From Anaeramoeba flamelloides (Eukaryota; Metamonada; Anaeramoebidae): a DNA stretch of 64,000 nucleotides. The notes below the pieces were generated by a model that did no database searches, was not told the origin of the DNA, and saw nothing but the letters and a program-made list of their open reading frames with translations. Below, one piece after another: positions 1-12,085 of the stretch. Position 1 is the first letter of the stretch, and each line of letters starts with the position of its first letter. Where the stretch lies: the NCBI GenBank assembly GCA_027625915.1, contig JANTQA010000042.1, positions 5,964,001-6,028,000 of the forward strand, in the 5' to 3' direction. The translations under genes were made by a program, and so were the position numbers.

Positions 1-337
1 GAGATTTGTAAAAAATAATTCATTTGATATTTGATTTAAAAATGAAAAAAAATATCTTCAAGATCTCAAAAAGCATCATAGAGCGACACTAATAAATTTA
101 ATACTGTTGTTTTCAAAATAATAAATTCTAGCCAATTAAATTGGAAAATGAGTGTTACTCTTTGTCACCTTTTTCGAAAAAATTTTTTGATGTTAGTTGT
201 TGAATTTTTGCAGATCGATTGCAACTTTCAAAAAAGGTTGGTTGGTTTTTGATCGGTATTAGGGACTGATAAAAATTACAATTTTTTTTTTTCCATTTCA
301 GAAAATTTTTTTTTCACTGTAAGGACTTGACCCTTAA
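1..337 (-). mobile_element. TTAA-flanked MITE, family U, copy 1 (cut by window edge)
   Basis: Positions 1-337 match, by eye, the segment 24880-25150 continued at 26330-26371 and the reverse complement of about 57163-57500. The right end reads GGACTTGACCC followed by TTAA at 334-337. In the 57 kb copy this end is the start of an inverted repeat flanked by TTAA. The element is non-autonomous; no coding capacity is seen. It lies in what is probably an intron or the 3' flank of the RGS-type gene at 504-1348. Confidence 0.7.
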
Positions 338-503
338 AAGAGAAAATAGTTGAACAAAAATGAAGCGAAAAGAGTTATCTAAACCTAATTTCAGAAACTG
401 AAGAAAGCTAACCCCAAATTGAAAACAAAGAAAAATCAATGAAACAAAAAACATAAAAAAGAAAAAAAAAAAAAAAAAGAAAGAAATGAAAAAAGAGAAA
501 TAC

Positions 504-1348
504 CGGAAATAAAATCTACGATAAGGGTCTTCCATCATTTCTTCAAAGGAAACTTCGTCACCTTCAATGGGTTCTGTTAGTTTGAATTTATTTTTATCTT
601 TTGCAAACCCTTCAAGTTCTGATAGCAAGGAATCAAATTTATTAAATATTTGCTGTCTATTTTTCTCGAATTGGCAATAAGGAGCATTCAGAAAGTTGTG
701 TCTATTTTCAAGAAAGGATCCCAAGTCTTTGGAGATCTCCTTATCTAATTTTTTTTGATTTTTTTTCATCGACTCCAATGTGGATTTTTTGTTATTGTTT
801 TTTTTTTTGCGGCCCTTCGTGCGTTGAACCTTTTGGGATTTGGACGACTTTATAGATGGAACAATTGTTCCTTCAGATGCCCTTCTTCTCCTTCTCACAA
901 TTGGGATTTTCTTTTGGTTCACAGTATTTAGTTCGGGATCTTTTTGTTCTTCACTTTCCTTATTGATGTAGTCCTCAACAGTTTCTCTGAGCTGGAGGCG
1001 ATCTAAAAAGGATGAGTAAAACTTATTATAGTTTTCTATTTGTGTGATGATTTTGGAATTCAAATCTTGTCTTGATTCAGTTGTTTCTTCAGAAAGCCTT
1101 TGGAATGTTTGTGAGACTTGCTTAACTTGATCGTGGATTAAAGATTCTTTGTCAAAGATTTTCTCAAAGGTGTTGAATAATTTTGTATTTTCAGAGAGGA
1201 AATAGTCTAGCGACTGGGAGTACAAATGTAAATTGCCATCAAGTTCATTTGTGAGATCACACAAATTAAAAAAATCTTGTCTTCTTTCATGGAAATCTTT
1301 ATTTTGTAAATGCCCACCAAGTATGTTAAGTTTTGTATTATTAAGCAT
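504..1348 (-). CDS. N-terminal exon of a probable BAR-like/RGS-domain protein (partial)
   Basis: The exon starts at the ATG whose complement is 1346-1348 and stays open for 281 codons. A GT donor (CCG|GTATTT) at 503-502 follows; past it the frame is poly-Phe and noncoding. Residues 1-135 are strongly helical and hydrophilic, like a BAR or coiled-coil module. Residues 135-200 are a basic linker (RRRRRAS and KKKNNNKK runs). Residues 200-260 are helical again. The exon ends with SFEEMMEDPYRRFYFR, which resembles the first helix of an RGS domain, so the catalytic rest should lie in the next exon. That exon is not seen in 1-503, which holds MITE copy U1, so the gene probably continues outside the window. 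Alternatively the gene was truncated by the insertion. BAR is inference; the RGS start is moderately supported. Confidence 0.5.
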
Positions 1349-1657
1349 AATAACACAAGAAATTTATTGAAAGAAGTAACCAAAGTCTGAGAATGAGAAA
1401 AGAATACTGAAATGCTCAAGTAAGAAAAATAATTTTTGAAAAAGTCAAAGTGATAAAAAATGGTTTGTTGGGAGAGTTTTTTGATAATCATTTTTCTTCC
1501 AAAACTGGAATTTTTTCATTATTTAAACTTTCTTTATTCATACGACAGAGATTTTTTAATTAACTGATCATTTTCAAACAATTTCATTGAATTTTTAAAC
1601 AAAAAATGGTTGGTTATTGTGAAAAAAACTGGAAATTTTTTTGAAGAAATTCTAATA

Positions 1658-2136
1658 CAGTGATCAAAATAATGTGTGCACAACAACTATAATCCGTGTT
1701 TCAAAATATTATCCGTGCTTTTTTTTATTCTTATACCAAGGCAACATCCAATCTACTACCAAATAGTATACCTGAGCCCAAATCAATTTTGAAAGTAAAT
1801 TACTGGTTATTTTCAGTAAAATTTAAATTATTAATGCAAATAGTTGAAATTTTTCCATAATATTCTCAATTTTTTTGAAATTTTTTTATTTTTTTTATTA
1901 TTAAAATTTTATTAAAAAAATAACTCTATTTTTTGAGATAAATTTTCCAATTTGATCCTTTATTTTTAGAATTTCTTTTTGAATAATAGAACTTTAAGAA
2001 ATCAATACCATATTTTTTTCGGGTTTATTATTGGTTTCTTTGATTGGTTAATATATAGGTTTTCTATAACAAAAAAACACGCTTTTTATTTTGAAACACG
2101 CTTTATATTTTTTTGCACTCTTTATTTTGACTACAG
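1658..2136 (+). mobile_element. Tc1/mariner-like MITE, copy A
   Basis: The left end CAGTGATCAAAATAATG and the right end, read in reverse complement as CTGTAGTCAAAATAAAG, form terminal inverted repeats. They are flanked by TA at 1656-1657 and 2137-2138. The internal motif of TTTCAAAATA with CCGTG or GCGTG is repeated near both ends. A second copy lies inverted at 3508-3992. At 479 bp with no transposase frame it is non-autonomous; a mariner-type origin is inferred from the TA target and the CAGTG..CAAAATA end. Confidence 0.8.
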
Positions 2137-2146
2137 TAATCTAAAA

Positions 2147-2870
2147 GAGGAACATTTGTAAAAATAATCAAATTTTGCAGAAATTTTCAAAGTTAATAAG
2201 AATTCAAGTGAGGAGTAAAACACTTCAACAAATATAACTTTTAATTTAGATTTTTTTAATTTCAATTTCATCAAGATCCTTCAAGTAGAAGGTCTTCAAA
2301 ATTATATACTTTTGTTTTTTTATTGCCAATGAGTAGAAAAAATGTTATAAATATTATATTTTTGGGACAATTATATATACCAAATTATTACTGCCAGAGA
2401 TAACCCTCAATATTTAATCTGAATTATTTTTTAAGTACTTGGGATAAACTCTTATTCATATTAATATAAATCAATTGTGGAAATGATCAATTTTAGATTT
2501 TTTAATTTTTAATTATAAATCTTTATAGAACCTAAAAACTTTATTTTTTAAAAAATGGAATTGAATATTCAGATAAAAGATTATGGTTCAAATGTTCAAA
2601 AGCATTAATATGAAATTTCAATCACAAAACTAATAACGACTTTTTTAAAATTGCAACTCTAAAAATAGTGATGTTCGTCATTTTTAGGTAAGACTAGATT
2701 TTAGATAAAAAATTATTTTGAAGACCTTCCAATTGAAGTATCTTGATGAAATTGAAATTAAAAAAATCTAAATTAAAAGTTATATTTGTTGAAAGTGTTT
2801 TACTCCCCACTTGAATTCTTATTAACTTTGAAAAATTCTTCAAATTTTGATTATTTTTACAAATGTTCTC
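2147..2870. mobile_element. Foldback element with ~160-bp inverted arms
   Basis: The left arm 2147-2306 begins GAGGAACATTTGTAAAAA. The right arm about 2706-2870 ends in the reverse complement of GAGAACATTTGTAAAAA. The arms match almost without gaps by eye, including the block around TAACTTTTAATTTAGA. The roughly 400-bp loop has no reading frame of note. It abuts MITE copy A. Family unknown. Confidence 0.75.
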
Positions 2871-3507
2871 AATTGGATTATTATAATTTCTTCAAAAAAA
2901 AAAAAAAAATGATTACTTTTCTTACGTTTATTATAGGTTTTTCGGACTGATAAGAAGATGTGAGCAATGTGGATAAAGAAAATTAACGAAATAAAAGTAA
3001 AGAAATATAATAGCATTTATTGATTATAGAAACATTCCATTTATATTCTCATACATAAATTAGAAGTGCATCTATTATAATTTTAGCAGACATATCAAGA
3101 AAATATTCATATTTAGGGAAAATTGGTTTTAAATCGCTCCAATAGCCCAAAAAAAAAACAAAAATACCAATCTTTTTTTAATCACAACCGATACACTAAT
3201 TTGATTTTGCATTGGGAAACATGCTCGTTCCACGTTCCCATTTACTTATCTTCAAAACACACATAAAAAACCACAAGTATTTCAAAAATTCATAGAGTTA
3301 GATCAGAAAAACAACATTTAAATTTTTGGAAAATAATAAAATACAAAAACACAGTTTATTGACCTTAGTGTAAATATTCTTTTTGTAAATTAACAACTTT
3401 CAATGGTATAAGCTCGCATGGTGCTCGTACCTTAAAAAAACAATAAAACCAAAATTCTAAGGTGTCAAGAAAAAATTTTGAAACATTTAAAATAATGACG
3501 ATTGTGA

Positions 3508-3992
3508 AAATAATGTGTGCGGAAAAGTTTAATCAAGTTTCAAAATAAAAAGCGTGTTTTTTGTTATAGAAGATCTATATATCAACCGATCAAAGAAACT
3601 CAACAATAAATCCTACGTTGTTATGGTTTAAGTTTCTTAAATTTCTATTATTCAAAAAGAAATTCTAAAAATAAAGGATCATATTTGAAAATTTCTCTCA
3701 AAAATAGAGTAAATTTTTTAAGAAAATTTTTATCATCAAAAAAAAAGGAAAGAATTTGAAAAATCTTATGTTAAAAAAATTTTCAAAAATTGCATTAATA
3801 ATTTAAAATTTTACTCAAAATATAATGTCGTTTACTTCCAAAATTGATTTGAACTTTGGTATACTATTTGCTACTAAATGGAGTGTTGAATTGGAACAAG
3901 AAGAAAAAAAGTCAAAAGATTTTATTTCGAAACACGGATTTTATTTTGAAACACGGATTATACTTGTTGTCCACGTATTATTTTGATCACTG
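3508..3992 (-). mobile_element. Tc1/mariner-like MITE, copy B (inverted)
   Basis: The right end, TATTATTTTGATCACTG, is followed by TA at 3993-3994 and is the reverse complement of the copy A left end. The left end near 3508 (ATTGTGAAAATAATGTGTGC) is more diverged. Interior blocks match copy A in reverse, such as the TTCAAAAAGAAATTCTAAAA region. Length and structure equal copy A. Confidence 0.75.
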
Positions 3993-4260
3993 TACAATCT
4001 ATACAACTTTTCAAAATTTTCCTTTTTGACTCTCAAAAGAAACCCTCTTACTCTCCAGTTGTATTTGTTCTTTGATATTTACTTTTTCAAGAGATTTATT
4101 TTTCATTTTCTTATTCTTTTTCTTATTACTAATTGAATAATTTTTTATTCGCTATCTCAATTCAAAAGTAAGTGCACACCACAACTACCATTCTTTTAAT
4201 TTTTTTCCAAGAAAGAAAACTTAGTGAGTCAACTAATGCTTTGTATATCTGACTCTTCTG

Positions 4261-4295
<35 letters not shown>

Positions 4296-4306
4296 AAATA
4301 AAAGTC

Positions 4307-6340
4307 ATGTTAGACAAGTTTTTAATTTTTTCCTTTGGAGGAAGAGTAATTTTTTCACACAAATTTGATTGTGAAATCGAAGGTGAGCCTGTTAATGAAT
4401 TGATCTCCAATATTTTAATTGAAGATCGAACTGGATCTGTCAAGGAGTATGTGCATGAGAATTACAAAATGAAGTGGCAGATTGAAAACGAATTTGAATT
4501 GGTTTTTGTTGTCGTTTATCAACGTATGTTGCAATTATTTTATTTGGACAAGCTCTTAGAACTCTTACAAGAGAATTTTCTCAATTTTGCACGTGAACAA
4601 ATCAACAAGCTTGATAACCCCAACAAATTCGCTTTGTCTCCAAGTTTCTTTTCTTTAAACAAACTGAAGTTACCGGATTTTCGGCCACATTTTTTGCAAA
4701 TTTTGGAGCAAGTGGAAGAATATGACAAGAGACAAAAAGTGGCTACAAAAATGAGAACTTTTGACAAAACAGATAAATATAAAAACACTGTAACAGCTGT
4801 GAAAGATAAAGACGGTGTTGGGAAAAAAAACAAAAAGAAAAAGAACAAGAATCAGAATGATCAAGACGAAGAGTCGGACTCTGAAGAAAGCAATTCCGAA
4901 AGCAATTCGCCCTCGCTAACAAAAAAAAAAAAAATTAGTAAGTCCGCCAAGAGGATTAAAAAATTACAAGAAAGACAAAAGTCTGGTGGAAGAAGCCCGA
5001 AGAGAAATCTACGAAGAAGAGGAAGAGGAAGAGGCGGAAGAGGAGGAAGAGGATCAAAAAGTAAAAAAAAAATTGATGAAAAGCCTCAAAAAAAGATCAA
5101 AAAGCCAATGAAGTGGGACAACACTTTAACAAAATCTGAAAGAAGGGAATTGGATCAAGGAGAAAAATTAGATCAAATGCAAATGAAGGAAATAAGTAAA
5201 CAAAATTCTCAAAAATTAATTGGTGACAAGAAATTAAATTTGGATTTCAGTGCCTCTGAAGGAGAAGACGATGACGACTATTGGGAATTATCTAATGACG
5301 AAGAAGAATCAATTGACGAAGAGGAAGAGGAAGAGGAAAAGGAAGGATTTAAAGTAAATTTAGATTCGCTCAAAAAGAAAAAAAAATCAAATGAAACAAA
5401 AAAAAAAAAAAAAGGCAAAGTGGCAAACTTTTTCAAAGGGCTCAAGGGTAATAAAGAATTAGACGAAGAAACACTTGAGCCAATCCTTGAGAAGTTTCGA
5501 GACCATTTAATCTCACGAAATGTTGATTCTGAAATTGCACAGAAGATATCAGATTCTGTATTATTGGGGCTGAAGGGAAAGCAAATCGGGACCTTCCAGA
5601 GGGTCGTAAAAATTGTTCGTGAGAAAATTGAGGAAGTATTAATCAAAATACTGACTCCAAAACGAGTTGTAAATATTTTGCGTGACATTGGGATTTCTAA
5701 AAAAAAGAAAGAGCCATATTCGATCGTGTTTGTTGGCGTGAATGGAACCGGTAAATCGACTTCGCTTGCAAAGACTTGCTATTGGCTATTGCAAAACAAC
5801 TTCACGGTCTTGATCGCAGCCTGCGATACCTTTCGATCTGGCGCGGTCGATCAATTGCGTGTGCACTCAAATGTTTTGGGCGTGCCTCTTTTCGAGTGGG
5901 GGTATGGTAAGCCGCCAGCAAATATCGCACAGAAGGCGATCGCTCATGCCAAAAGTAACAACATTGATGTCGTCTTAATCGATACAGCCGGAAGGATGCA
6001 AGACAACGAATTACAAATGCGTGCTCTTGCCAACTTGATAGAATTGAACAAGCCTAATTTTGTTGCGTTCGTCGGCGAAGCTCTTGTTGGGAATATCGGG
6101 AAAGACCAGCTCATCAAATTTAATCAAGGCATTTCCGATTATAGCAAAACCAACAAAACACAATTGATCAATGGGATATTTCTAACGAAATTCGATACTA
6201 TAGACGATAAAGTCGGCGCGGCTCTTTCAATGACCTACTCCTCAGGTATACCAATCGTGTTCTTAGGTGTCGGTCAACAATACGTAGACCTTAAGAAAAT
6301 GGATGTTAAAATGATTTCAAAAACTTTAATTAAAAATTAA
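4307..6340 (+). CDS. SRPRA: Signal recognition particle receptor subunit alpha
   Basis: This is an intact intronless frame of 677 residues with a TAA stop; animal homologues are about 640. Residues 1-150 look like the SRX domain, which binds the membrane-anchored beta subunit (start MLDKFLIFSFGGRVIFSHKF). Residues about 160-380 are a charged Lys/Glu/Gly-Arg linker. The C-terminal NG GTPase domain has G1 GVNGTGKST at 477-485, DTFRSGAVDQLR at 507-518, DTAGR at 559-563, and TKFD at 627-630 with GVGQQYVDL near the end. All key motifs are present, so the protein should dock SRP-ribosome complexes at the ER membrane by GTP-dependent pairing with SRP54. The start lies 14 bases after a tract of more than 30 adenines; upstream A-runs are common in AT-rich protists. 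Base composition is GC-richer from about 5700 on, as expected for the conserved domain. Confidence 0.97.
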   Translation: MLDKFLIFSFGGRVIFSHKFDCEIEGEPVNELISNILIEDRTGSVKEYVHENYKMKWQIENEFELVFVVVYQRMLQLFYLDKLLELLQENFLNFAREQINKLDNPNKFALSPSFFSLNKLKLPDFRPHFLQILEQVEEYDKRQKVATKMRTFDKTDKYKNTVTAVKDKDGVGKKNKKKKNKNQNDQDEESDSEESNSESNSPSLTKKKKISKSAKRIKKLQERQKSGGRSPKRNLRRRGRGRGGRGGRGSKSKKKIDEKPQKKIKKPMKWDNTLTKSERRELDQGEKLDQMQMKEISKQNSQKLIGDKKLNLDFSASEGEDDDDYWELSNDEEESIDEEEEEEEKEGFKVNLDSLKKKKKSNETKKKKKGKVANFFKGLKGNKELDEETLEPILEKFRDHLISRNVDSEIAQKISDSVLLGLKGKQIGTFQRVVKIVREKIEEVLIKILTPKRVVNILRDIGISKKKKEPYSIVFVGVNGTGKSTSLAKTCYWLLQNNFTVLIAACDTFRSGAVDQLRVHSNVLGVPLFEWGYGKPPANIAQKAIAHAKSNNIDVVLIDTAGRMQDNELQMRALANLIELNKPNFVAFVGEALVGNIGKDQLIKFNQGISDYSKTNKTQLINGIFLTKFDTIDDKVGAALSMTYSSGIPIVFLGVGQQYVDLKKMDVKMISKTLIKN

Positions 6341-7594
6341 ATTATTGATTCTCTATGCTTCAGAGATTTATTTAATTCTTATTTTAATAATTACTTTTGA
6401 TTTTTTTTTTTTTTTTCAATCAATATATCTATTTCAAATGCAACCAAAAAATTCATTTATTATATTAAATTCTATAAAGTCCATTCTTATTTTGAAACCT
6501 ATTTCACTTTTTTAGATATTTTTCTTTCTTTTTTGTTTTTTTGAAATTCCGATTCAATAAAAAATCATATAACAATATTTTATTTGTTTGTTTCTTTGTT
6601 TGTTTATTTTTATTTTTCTTTTTCTTTTTATTTTTATTTTTATTTTTTTGGGGTGCTTGACAAATTATTCACTTCCATTTGGTTGAATGAGTTAGTCCTC
6701 ATAAAGATACATCTATCATTAAAATTAGTTGTAATTTAAATGAAAATCATATTCAGAGTAAAGTTTTTTTTGGGTTGCAAATTACAATTTTCCGTTATTA
6801 ATTTTAGTACAAGTTTTCTATTTTATACAGATATTGTTGTACTATTTGTAAAATTCTAAGATTTTATTTCATTTTTTCAATACAGATAAAGTTTTACCAG
6901 AACTAAATGTCAATAATAAAGAGAACTTAAACTCAAATTTGCAATTAAAGAAAATAAATAAAATATTTTAAATTTAAAGAAAAAAAAAAATGTTATCAAT
7001 TAGTGAAAGGAAATCCTAGAAAGAGTTGACTGATCATTGTTTTTTTCATTAAAAGTACATTGGTTGATTTCTTTCTTTATTCTATTTGAATTTTTTGGCT
7101 GAAACAATACAAAGACCAAAGTTGGATTTTTTTTTTTTTGAAAAGAAAAATGTTTTTTCTGACCTTGTTTTATTTGTCGCTTTAAATTGGTTAATCATTT
7201 TTTTTTTTACTTCATTGTTTTTGTGGATCGAAAAAACAAGATTAAAATAAGATAAATAGAAAAAAATGAAAAATTATTTCAATTCAGTAAAAATAAAATA
7301 AGTTTTAAATTTAAGTGCCAACTTTATGATTATTTTTTTTTCTTTTTTTATTTGTCTTTCAAAAAAGAAAATGATGACACTCAATTTTTATTAATTCATT
7401 TATATTGGTAATTATCTCTTAAAATTTTAGAAAAATACATTTTTATTCAATATATAAAAAAAAAGTAAACAGATTTTTTAAATTATATTAATATAATTAC
7501 TAATAATAAATCAATATATATATATATTTATCTTTCGAGGGTTTAATAGGAATAATGTAAAATTCAAGAGTGTTTTGCTATTTTTTTTTTTGAA
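6341..7594. other. Intergenic AT-rich sequence
   Basis: This is the 3' flank of SRP receptor alpha. It holds T-runs and simple TTTA-rich sequence (about 6580-6650) and a short TATA run near 7517. I see no gene, RNA or terminal inverted repeat here. Confidence 0.6.
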
Positions 7595-8460
7595 TTATGA
7601 AAAGCCAAAAAAAAGTTTCCATCAAGTGCCTGGCTTTCCCAGAATTCAAAATGATTGAGCAAAATCTATGATTGTACCCTACTTTTGTAAATTCTGGAAA
7701 AAATATAGACATTTTTTCTTACTCTTAAAAAAAAAGAAAAATTATTTAGTTTAGGGTTTATTTCAAAAATTAAAAAAAGCCACTTGGGAAGTGTCTGTCA
7801 AGTGTGGTAGAGTGCCTAGGTTTATTTCTTAAATTACCAAAAAAGCTTAATAGCGATTTTCGAGGATTCAAAAGAATAGATTAAAATCTATATGATTCAA
7901 CTTAATTCTTTAAAACACTAAAAAAAAACCCAATGAAAGGTGTCTTTCAAGTGCGGTAGAGTACCTAGGTTTCCAAGAAATCATAATAATATAGAAAAAT
8001 CAAAGATTTTAACAAATAAAATAGAACACTTCAAGAAAACCGCCGTTATGTTTTTTTTAATTTTAGAAATTAAAAGAAAATTTCAAAAATTTTCGTTTTA
8101 ACTCTGAAATTAAAAAAAAACCTAGGCACTCTACGGTACTCTACCGATACTTCCGTTGGGTTTTTTTTATTTTTATTTTGATTAGAAAATCAATATATTT
8201 TTGAAACAAACATAAAAAGTAGAAAAAAAACTTTAATTAGGTTTTACAGAATTCAAAAGAATTGAGTAAGTGTTCGAGGTTTTTTTGGGGTTTTCTATTT
8301 TATTTCACAAATCCAGAGCACTTCACAAATAAATAGAAAACTCAAGAAAACCTAACGGCGATTTTCCAGAATTCAAAAGAATCGAGTAAAATCTCGATGA
8401 TTTTTCTCTATTCTTTTGAATTCTGGAAAACCTAACGGAAAATCAAAAAAAAAATTATTT
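7595..8460. repeat. Hairpin-module array H1
   Basis: This cluster is built of palindromic modules. The best is 8362-8430, where TTTTCCAGAATTCAAAAG runs into its own reverse complement ending CTTTTGAATTCTGGAAAA. Head-type segments occur at about 7778-7825 and 7929-7972 (AAGTGTCTGTC, then AAGTGTGGTAG, then AGTGCCTAGG) and in reverse at 8122-8160. So several units appear concatenated in both orientations. Modules of the type GAAATAAACCGAAAATTT also recur. It is not a CRISPR: the repeats are self-palindromic and adjacent, with no unique spacers. Confidence 0.75.
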
Positions 8461-8623
8461 TTCCAATTCAAAACAATAAATAATTCTTTAATAGTCAAAA
8501 TAATTGTTTCCCAATTGAAAGATATTTATCAAAATTAAAATTCTTTTGAAATATTTTGCAATAATACTATTATAACCTCTTAACTAGAAGAAAAAAATTA
8601 ATTTTCAAATTTTTACTATGATA

Positions 8624-11600
8624 AACTATTTTCAGTCAAAGGGTCCCAGTTGTAATGGGTGAAACACATGTGTTTAAAGGGTATACATAGATATTAGAAG
8701 AAAAATTTTATTTTGGAAATTTTCAAAATTGAAATCATTTTTTCACATATGGAAATCATTTTTTCCAGAGACAGGCAAAAGGTGTAAAATGAAAAATTAA
8801 CACGGAAAGTTACTAAAAAAAAAGAAAAACGAAAAAAAAGTGCAGAAAAGGTGCTTTATTGAAATTTTCTATTTTTCTTGATGAATTTATTTTAAGAAAG
8901 AAATGAGTAAAGATTATGAAAAAAAAAATGAAAAAGAAATTTTAATTAATTGTATTGTAACTGAAAATCACTTCTGCTTCAAGATTTTCGGTATTTAATC
9001 GATTTCTTCGTGGATTCATAATATAAGTGACATGTGAAAAGACTCTTTCAACTTCACATGAAGTAGGCTCCATAACTAACAAGCTCAAAAAAATGTTTGG
9101 ACAAATCTCCAAAAACTTGTTTTTTTTCCAGTCCAGTATATGTGAGGCGAATGACAAGATTCATCTTTTTTCATCAAAAAAATTTTGAAAGTCAATGAAC
9201 TTACCAATCAAATCTCCACGTAGGTATTTACGCATCTTATCACATAGTTTATTTTCGTCTTCAATAAGTGGTTTAATGTGTTCAGGGCATAAGTAAAAAT
9301 GCGTATAAATGATTCTATTGGCATCTTCCCATCGTGGCTTGTATCTTCTTATTTTATTGAGAAAATCCATAATTTTCCCCATCGTTCCGCTATTAACCGA
9401 TAAATTGATTATTTTTGCATAATCTTTCCCACTCATTTTAAATAACCAAGTTTCGATATTTCTCCATCTATTTAAAGTATCTTTTCGGAGTTGTCGTTCT
9501 TGAATTCCATCTATCAAAGGTGTAAATAGTCTTGAAAAATATTCAATGAAACGGAGGTCTTGTATGCTTCCTTCATTCGTCAAACACTTTATCATTTGAT
9601 TCGCAGTTTCTGATGTTTCCTCCTTGGTTATAAAAGTAAGTAAGTTTTTTGCGTCTCATGAACACATCTGAAACACATTTTAACCAAGTTCCCCAGCGTG
9701 TTTTTTGAAGGAAGAGATATGTCAGTTATGTTTTGACTTCTCCATCGCTTCTTACGGCCTGCTTGTATTCCCCTCTTAAAAAAACACACGAACCAATTTA
9801 CATAATCCATTGATGTTTGGAAAAGACTCCATTAATTTTTGTGAAATGAGATGCAGTAAGTGTGCAGCACATAAAGTGTGTTGTATTGCATATTGTTCGT
9901 TTAATCGTCTTCCTAATGAAACACATGCTCTTGCACCATCAGTAACAAAATTTGTAATTTGTTGCCAATCAATCTCGTATTCAAGTAATGTTTCTTCCAG
10001 GAGTTTTTTGCAATGAAGAGGCATCGCATCTATCCATTTCTTTGACTTTGAGACACAATCGGAAATCCAAGTTGGTTACCACAACAGCACACAAACTGCG
10101 TGAAGTGATGTCAGTCGTTTCGTCCATCATTAGACAAAACCTCTGTCCAACAAGTACTCTTTTCATGTTACTCTTTTTCTCTTCAAGAACTCGTACTATT
10201 GACCTTCGCACAGTTCTTATTGAAGGAATTGAACCAAGTGATCGAAACGCAACAATCGAATCTCGATTGACCAACCGATGAAATTTATCAATTGGCACAG
10301 AAGCTTGCAGGAAGGTTTGTGTGACTCTGTCTACACTATCCTGGATGATTAGCTCTGATGCTGTCTGACCATTTGGTCCAAAACCTCTTCTGTGTTTACT
10401 AGTCAATAAATGTCTTTTCATACTGTATCGCGAACCACAAATAGTGGCACCGCATTTCCGACATAGTATCTGATAAAAGCCCCCTTTTTTATCTTTTCTT
10501 TATTCGACTCAAGAAAAAGTAAAAACAATTCATATCGGGTTCTTTTAGAATCTCAACCAAGTTACTTAGGTTCACCTATTGAAAAAAAGAAAAGAAAAGA
10601 AAAAAAAAAAAAAAAATAAATATTAGTTGAGTTCTCTGGGATTAATTATCAAAATAATTTTACTCTTGTTTTCGTTTCAATCTTTTCAACAGAATTTGAA
10701 ACAATGATTGTGTTTTTATTATTTAAAACAGTATCTCTTTGTTTCTTCTTCTTTCTTCGATTCTTCCTCCTCACTTTCAATTTCTGACGAACTGAAATGG
10801 ATGTGTTTGGTTTAGAAATTTGAATTCTTTTTCGTGACACGCTCATAAACACTTAAAGTGAAATATGATTAAAAAAAATGAATTTAAATCAGTTGAAATT
10901 CTTTTTTCAACCACTTTACGATGACGTAGACGCCTTAAAATACTAAAATGAACACGTACTCCGTGTTTTGGATTTTTTCGTGATGACTCGACACGGAAAA
11001 AAACTTCAGAATTGCTTTCTTTACTCCTCTCTAACAATGGTGTATTTTTAGTGAGGAGTTATTTTAGGATTTTAAAATAAAACTCTATTACTCTTTTCTG
11101 AATAAGAGTATTAAAGTTTAAATAATAAAAGAACATACAAATTCAAGCAACTCACTAAAATAAAAGTGAGTCATTAGGAAAAAAAACACTTTTAGATCAT
11201 TTTTTATACACCGTTTGCCTTTCTCTGATTTTTTCACATTTTTATTTTTCGATTTTTTTTTAAAACGTCATTCAGTTGCAAAATTTTTTTTTATTGCAAG
11301 ATCAATAGTCACTGAGTAAAAATGTGTTATTCTAAGGTTATTGAAACCATGGAAATGATTGTTGAGAAATCATATTGATTTCTATTGGAATTCTATTCGA
11401 TCTTTGATCTTTTAATTTAATTAATAAATGTGAAAAATTTTCATTTTATTTTCGTTTCCTTTTTCAAATAGAGACTACAAATACCAACACACTTCGTTTG
11501 GGGACTTGGTTTGTGAAAGAAAAGTATGAAAAATGAAGTGAAAAATGTTTCATATTTATTATTCAAATACCAGTAGAAGTTCAAAACGAAGATTCTAGTT

Positions 11601-11800
11601 TTTCTCAAGAGGGCCGTAAGAATTTGAGTTTTTCAATTTTTAAGAAAATTTATTGATTAATTAGTTATCTTTCAGACACACATCCATAATTCTTTCATGG
11701 GTATTACTCTGTTTATTTTTTATTTGTTATTCAAAGGTCAATTATATAAAATAATTGATATTTGAAAAAAACGTTGGGCTCCTTTGACTGGAACAGAGTT
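8624..11800 (-). mobile_element. hAT DNA transposon, long copy (broken)
   Basis: The left end is AACTATTTTCAGTCAAAGGG and the right end in reverse complement is AACTCTGTTCCAGTCAAAGG. Both are next to TA (8622-8623 and 11801-11802). The 3.18-kb body holds a minus-strand hAT transposase. Its first about 120 bp and last about 580 bp reappear as the 702-bp derivative at 25497-26198, which fixes the ends. I could not find the 8-bp target duplication usual for hAT elements; only TA is shared. Confidence 0.85.
8942..11037 (-). pseudogene. hAT transposase, frameshifted
   Basis: Pieces in order on the minus strand show a BED-type zinc finger at about 10480-10400 (CRKCG, CGSRY and KRHLLTSKH). Next come LMMDETTDITSR near 10150, VTDGARACVSLG with LCAAHLLHLI at 9776-10024, and a middle part at 9161-9595. 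The hAT dimerisation motif is at 8942-9157 (EPTSCEVERVFS, RRNRL). The pieces lie in different frames, with breaks near 10000, 9800, 9600 and 9160, so the gene is dead unless some gaps are introns. The frame at 10843-11037 (MLERSKESNSEVF...) may be the original N-terminus. Transposition by hAT enzymes is cut-and-paste; here it is inferred only for the past. Confidence 0.85.
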
Positions 11801-11802
11801 TA

Positions 11803-11990
11803 TTTGATAAAAAATCTTAATATAACCTGCAAAATTGGATTTTTCAACTTAAAGTGTTCAGTATCTCCTTCAAAATAATTTGTGATCAAAGATCTGTAAT
11901 TAACCAATAATGTTTATTATTATCAATGAAGTTATTGAAAAATGATAAAATTAACAAATATTTAATTTTGTTTTTGTAAAAATTTTTGCA
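11803..11990. repeat. Repeat shared with 26395-26570
   Basis: About 160 bp match by eye the stretch 26400-26560 (shared TCAAAGATCT, TCAAT/TCATTAAAGTTATTGAAAA). Both copies lie downstream of minus-strand genes and close to hAT-derived sequence. The nature of the unit is unknown. Confidence 0.5.
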
Positions 11991-12085
11991 TCATCAATTC
12001 TGTATATCTCGTTGGTGGTTTTAAAAATCTCATTTTTTGATCACCAATTCTCTAGAATTGAACAAGAAGCGATCATGTTTCAGAA

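Noticed and set aside
7595-8460. CRISPR-like array
   Set aside because: Repeats are palindromic, of several kinds, contiguous and without unique spacers, in a eukaryotic context.
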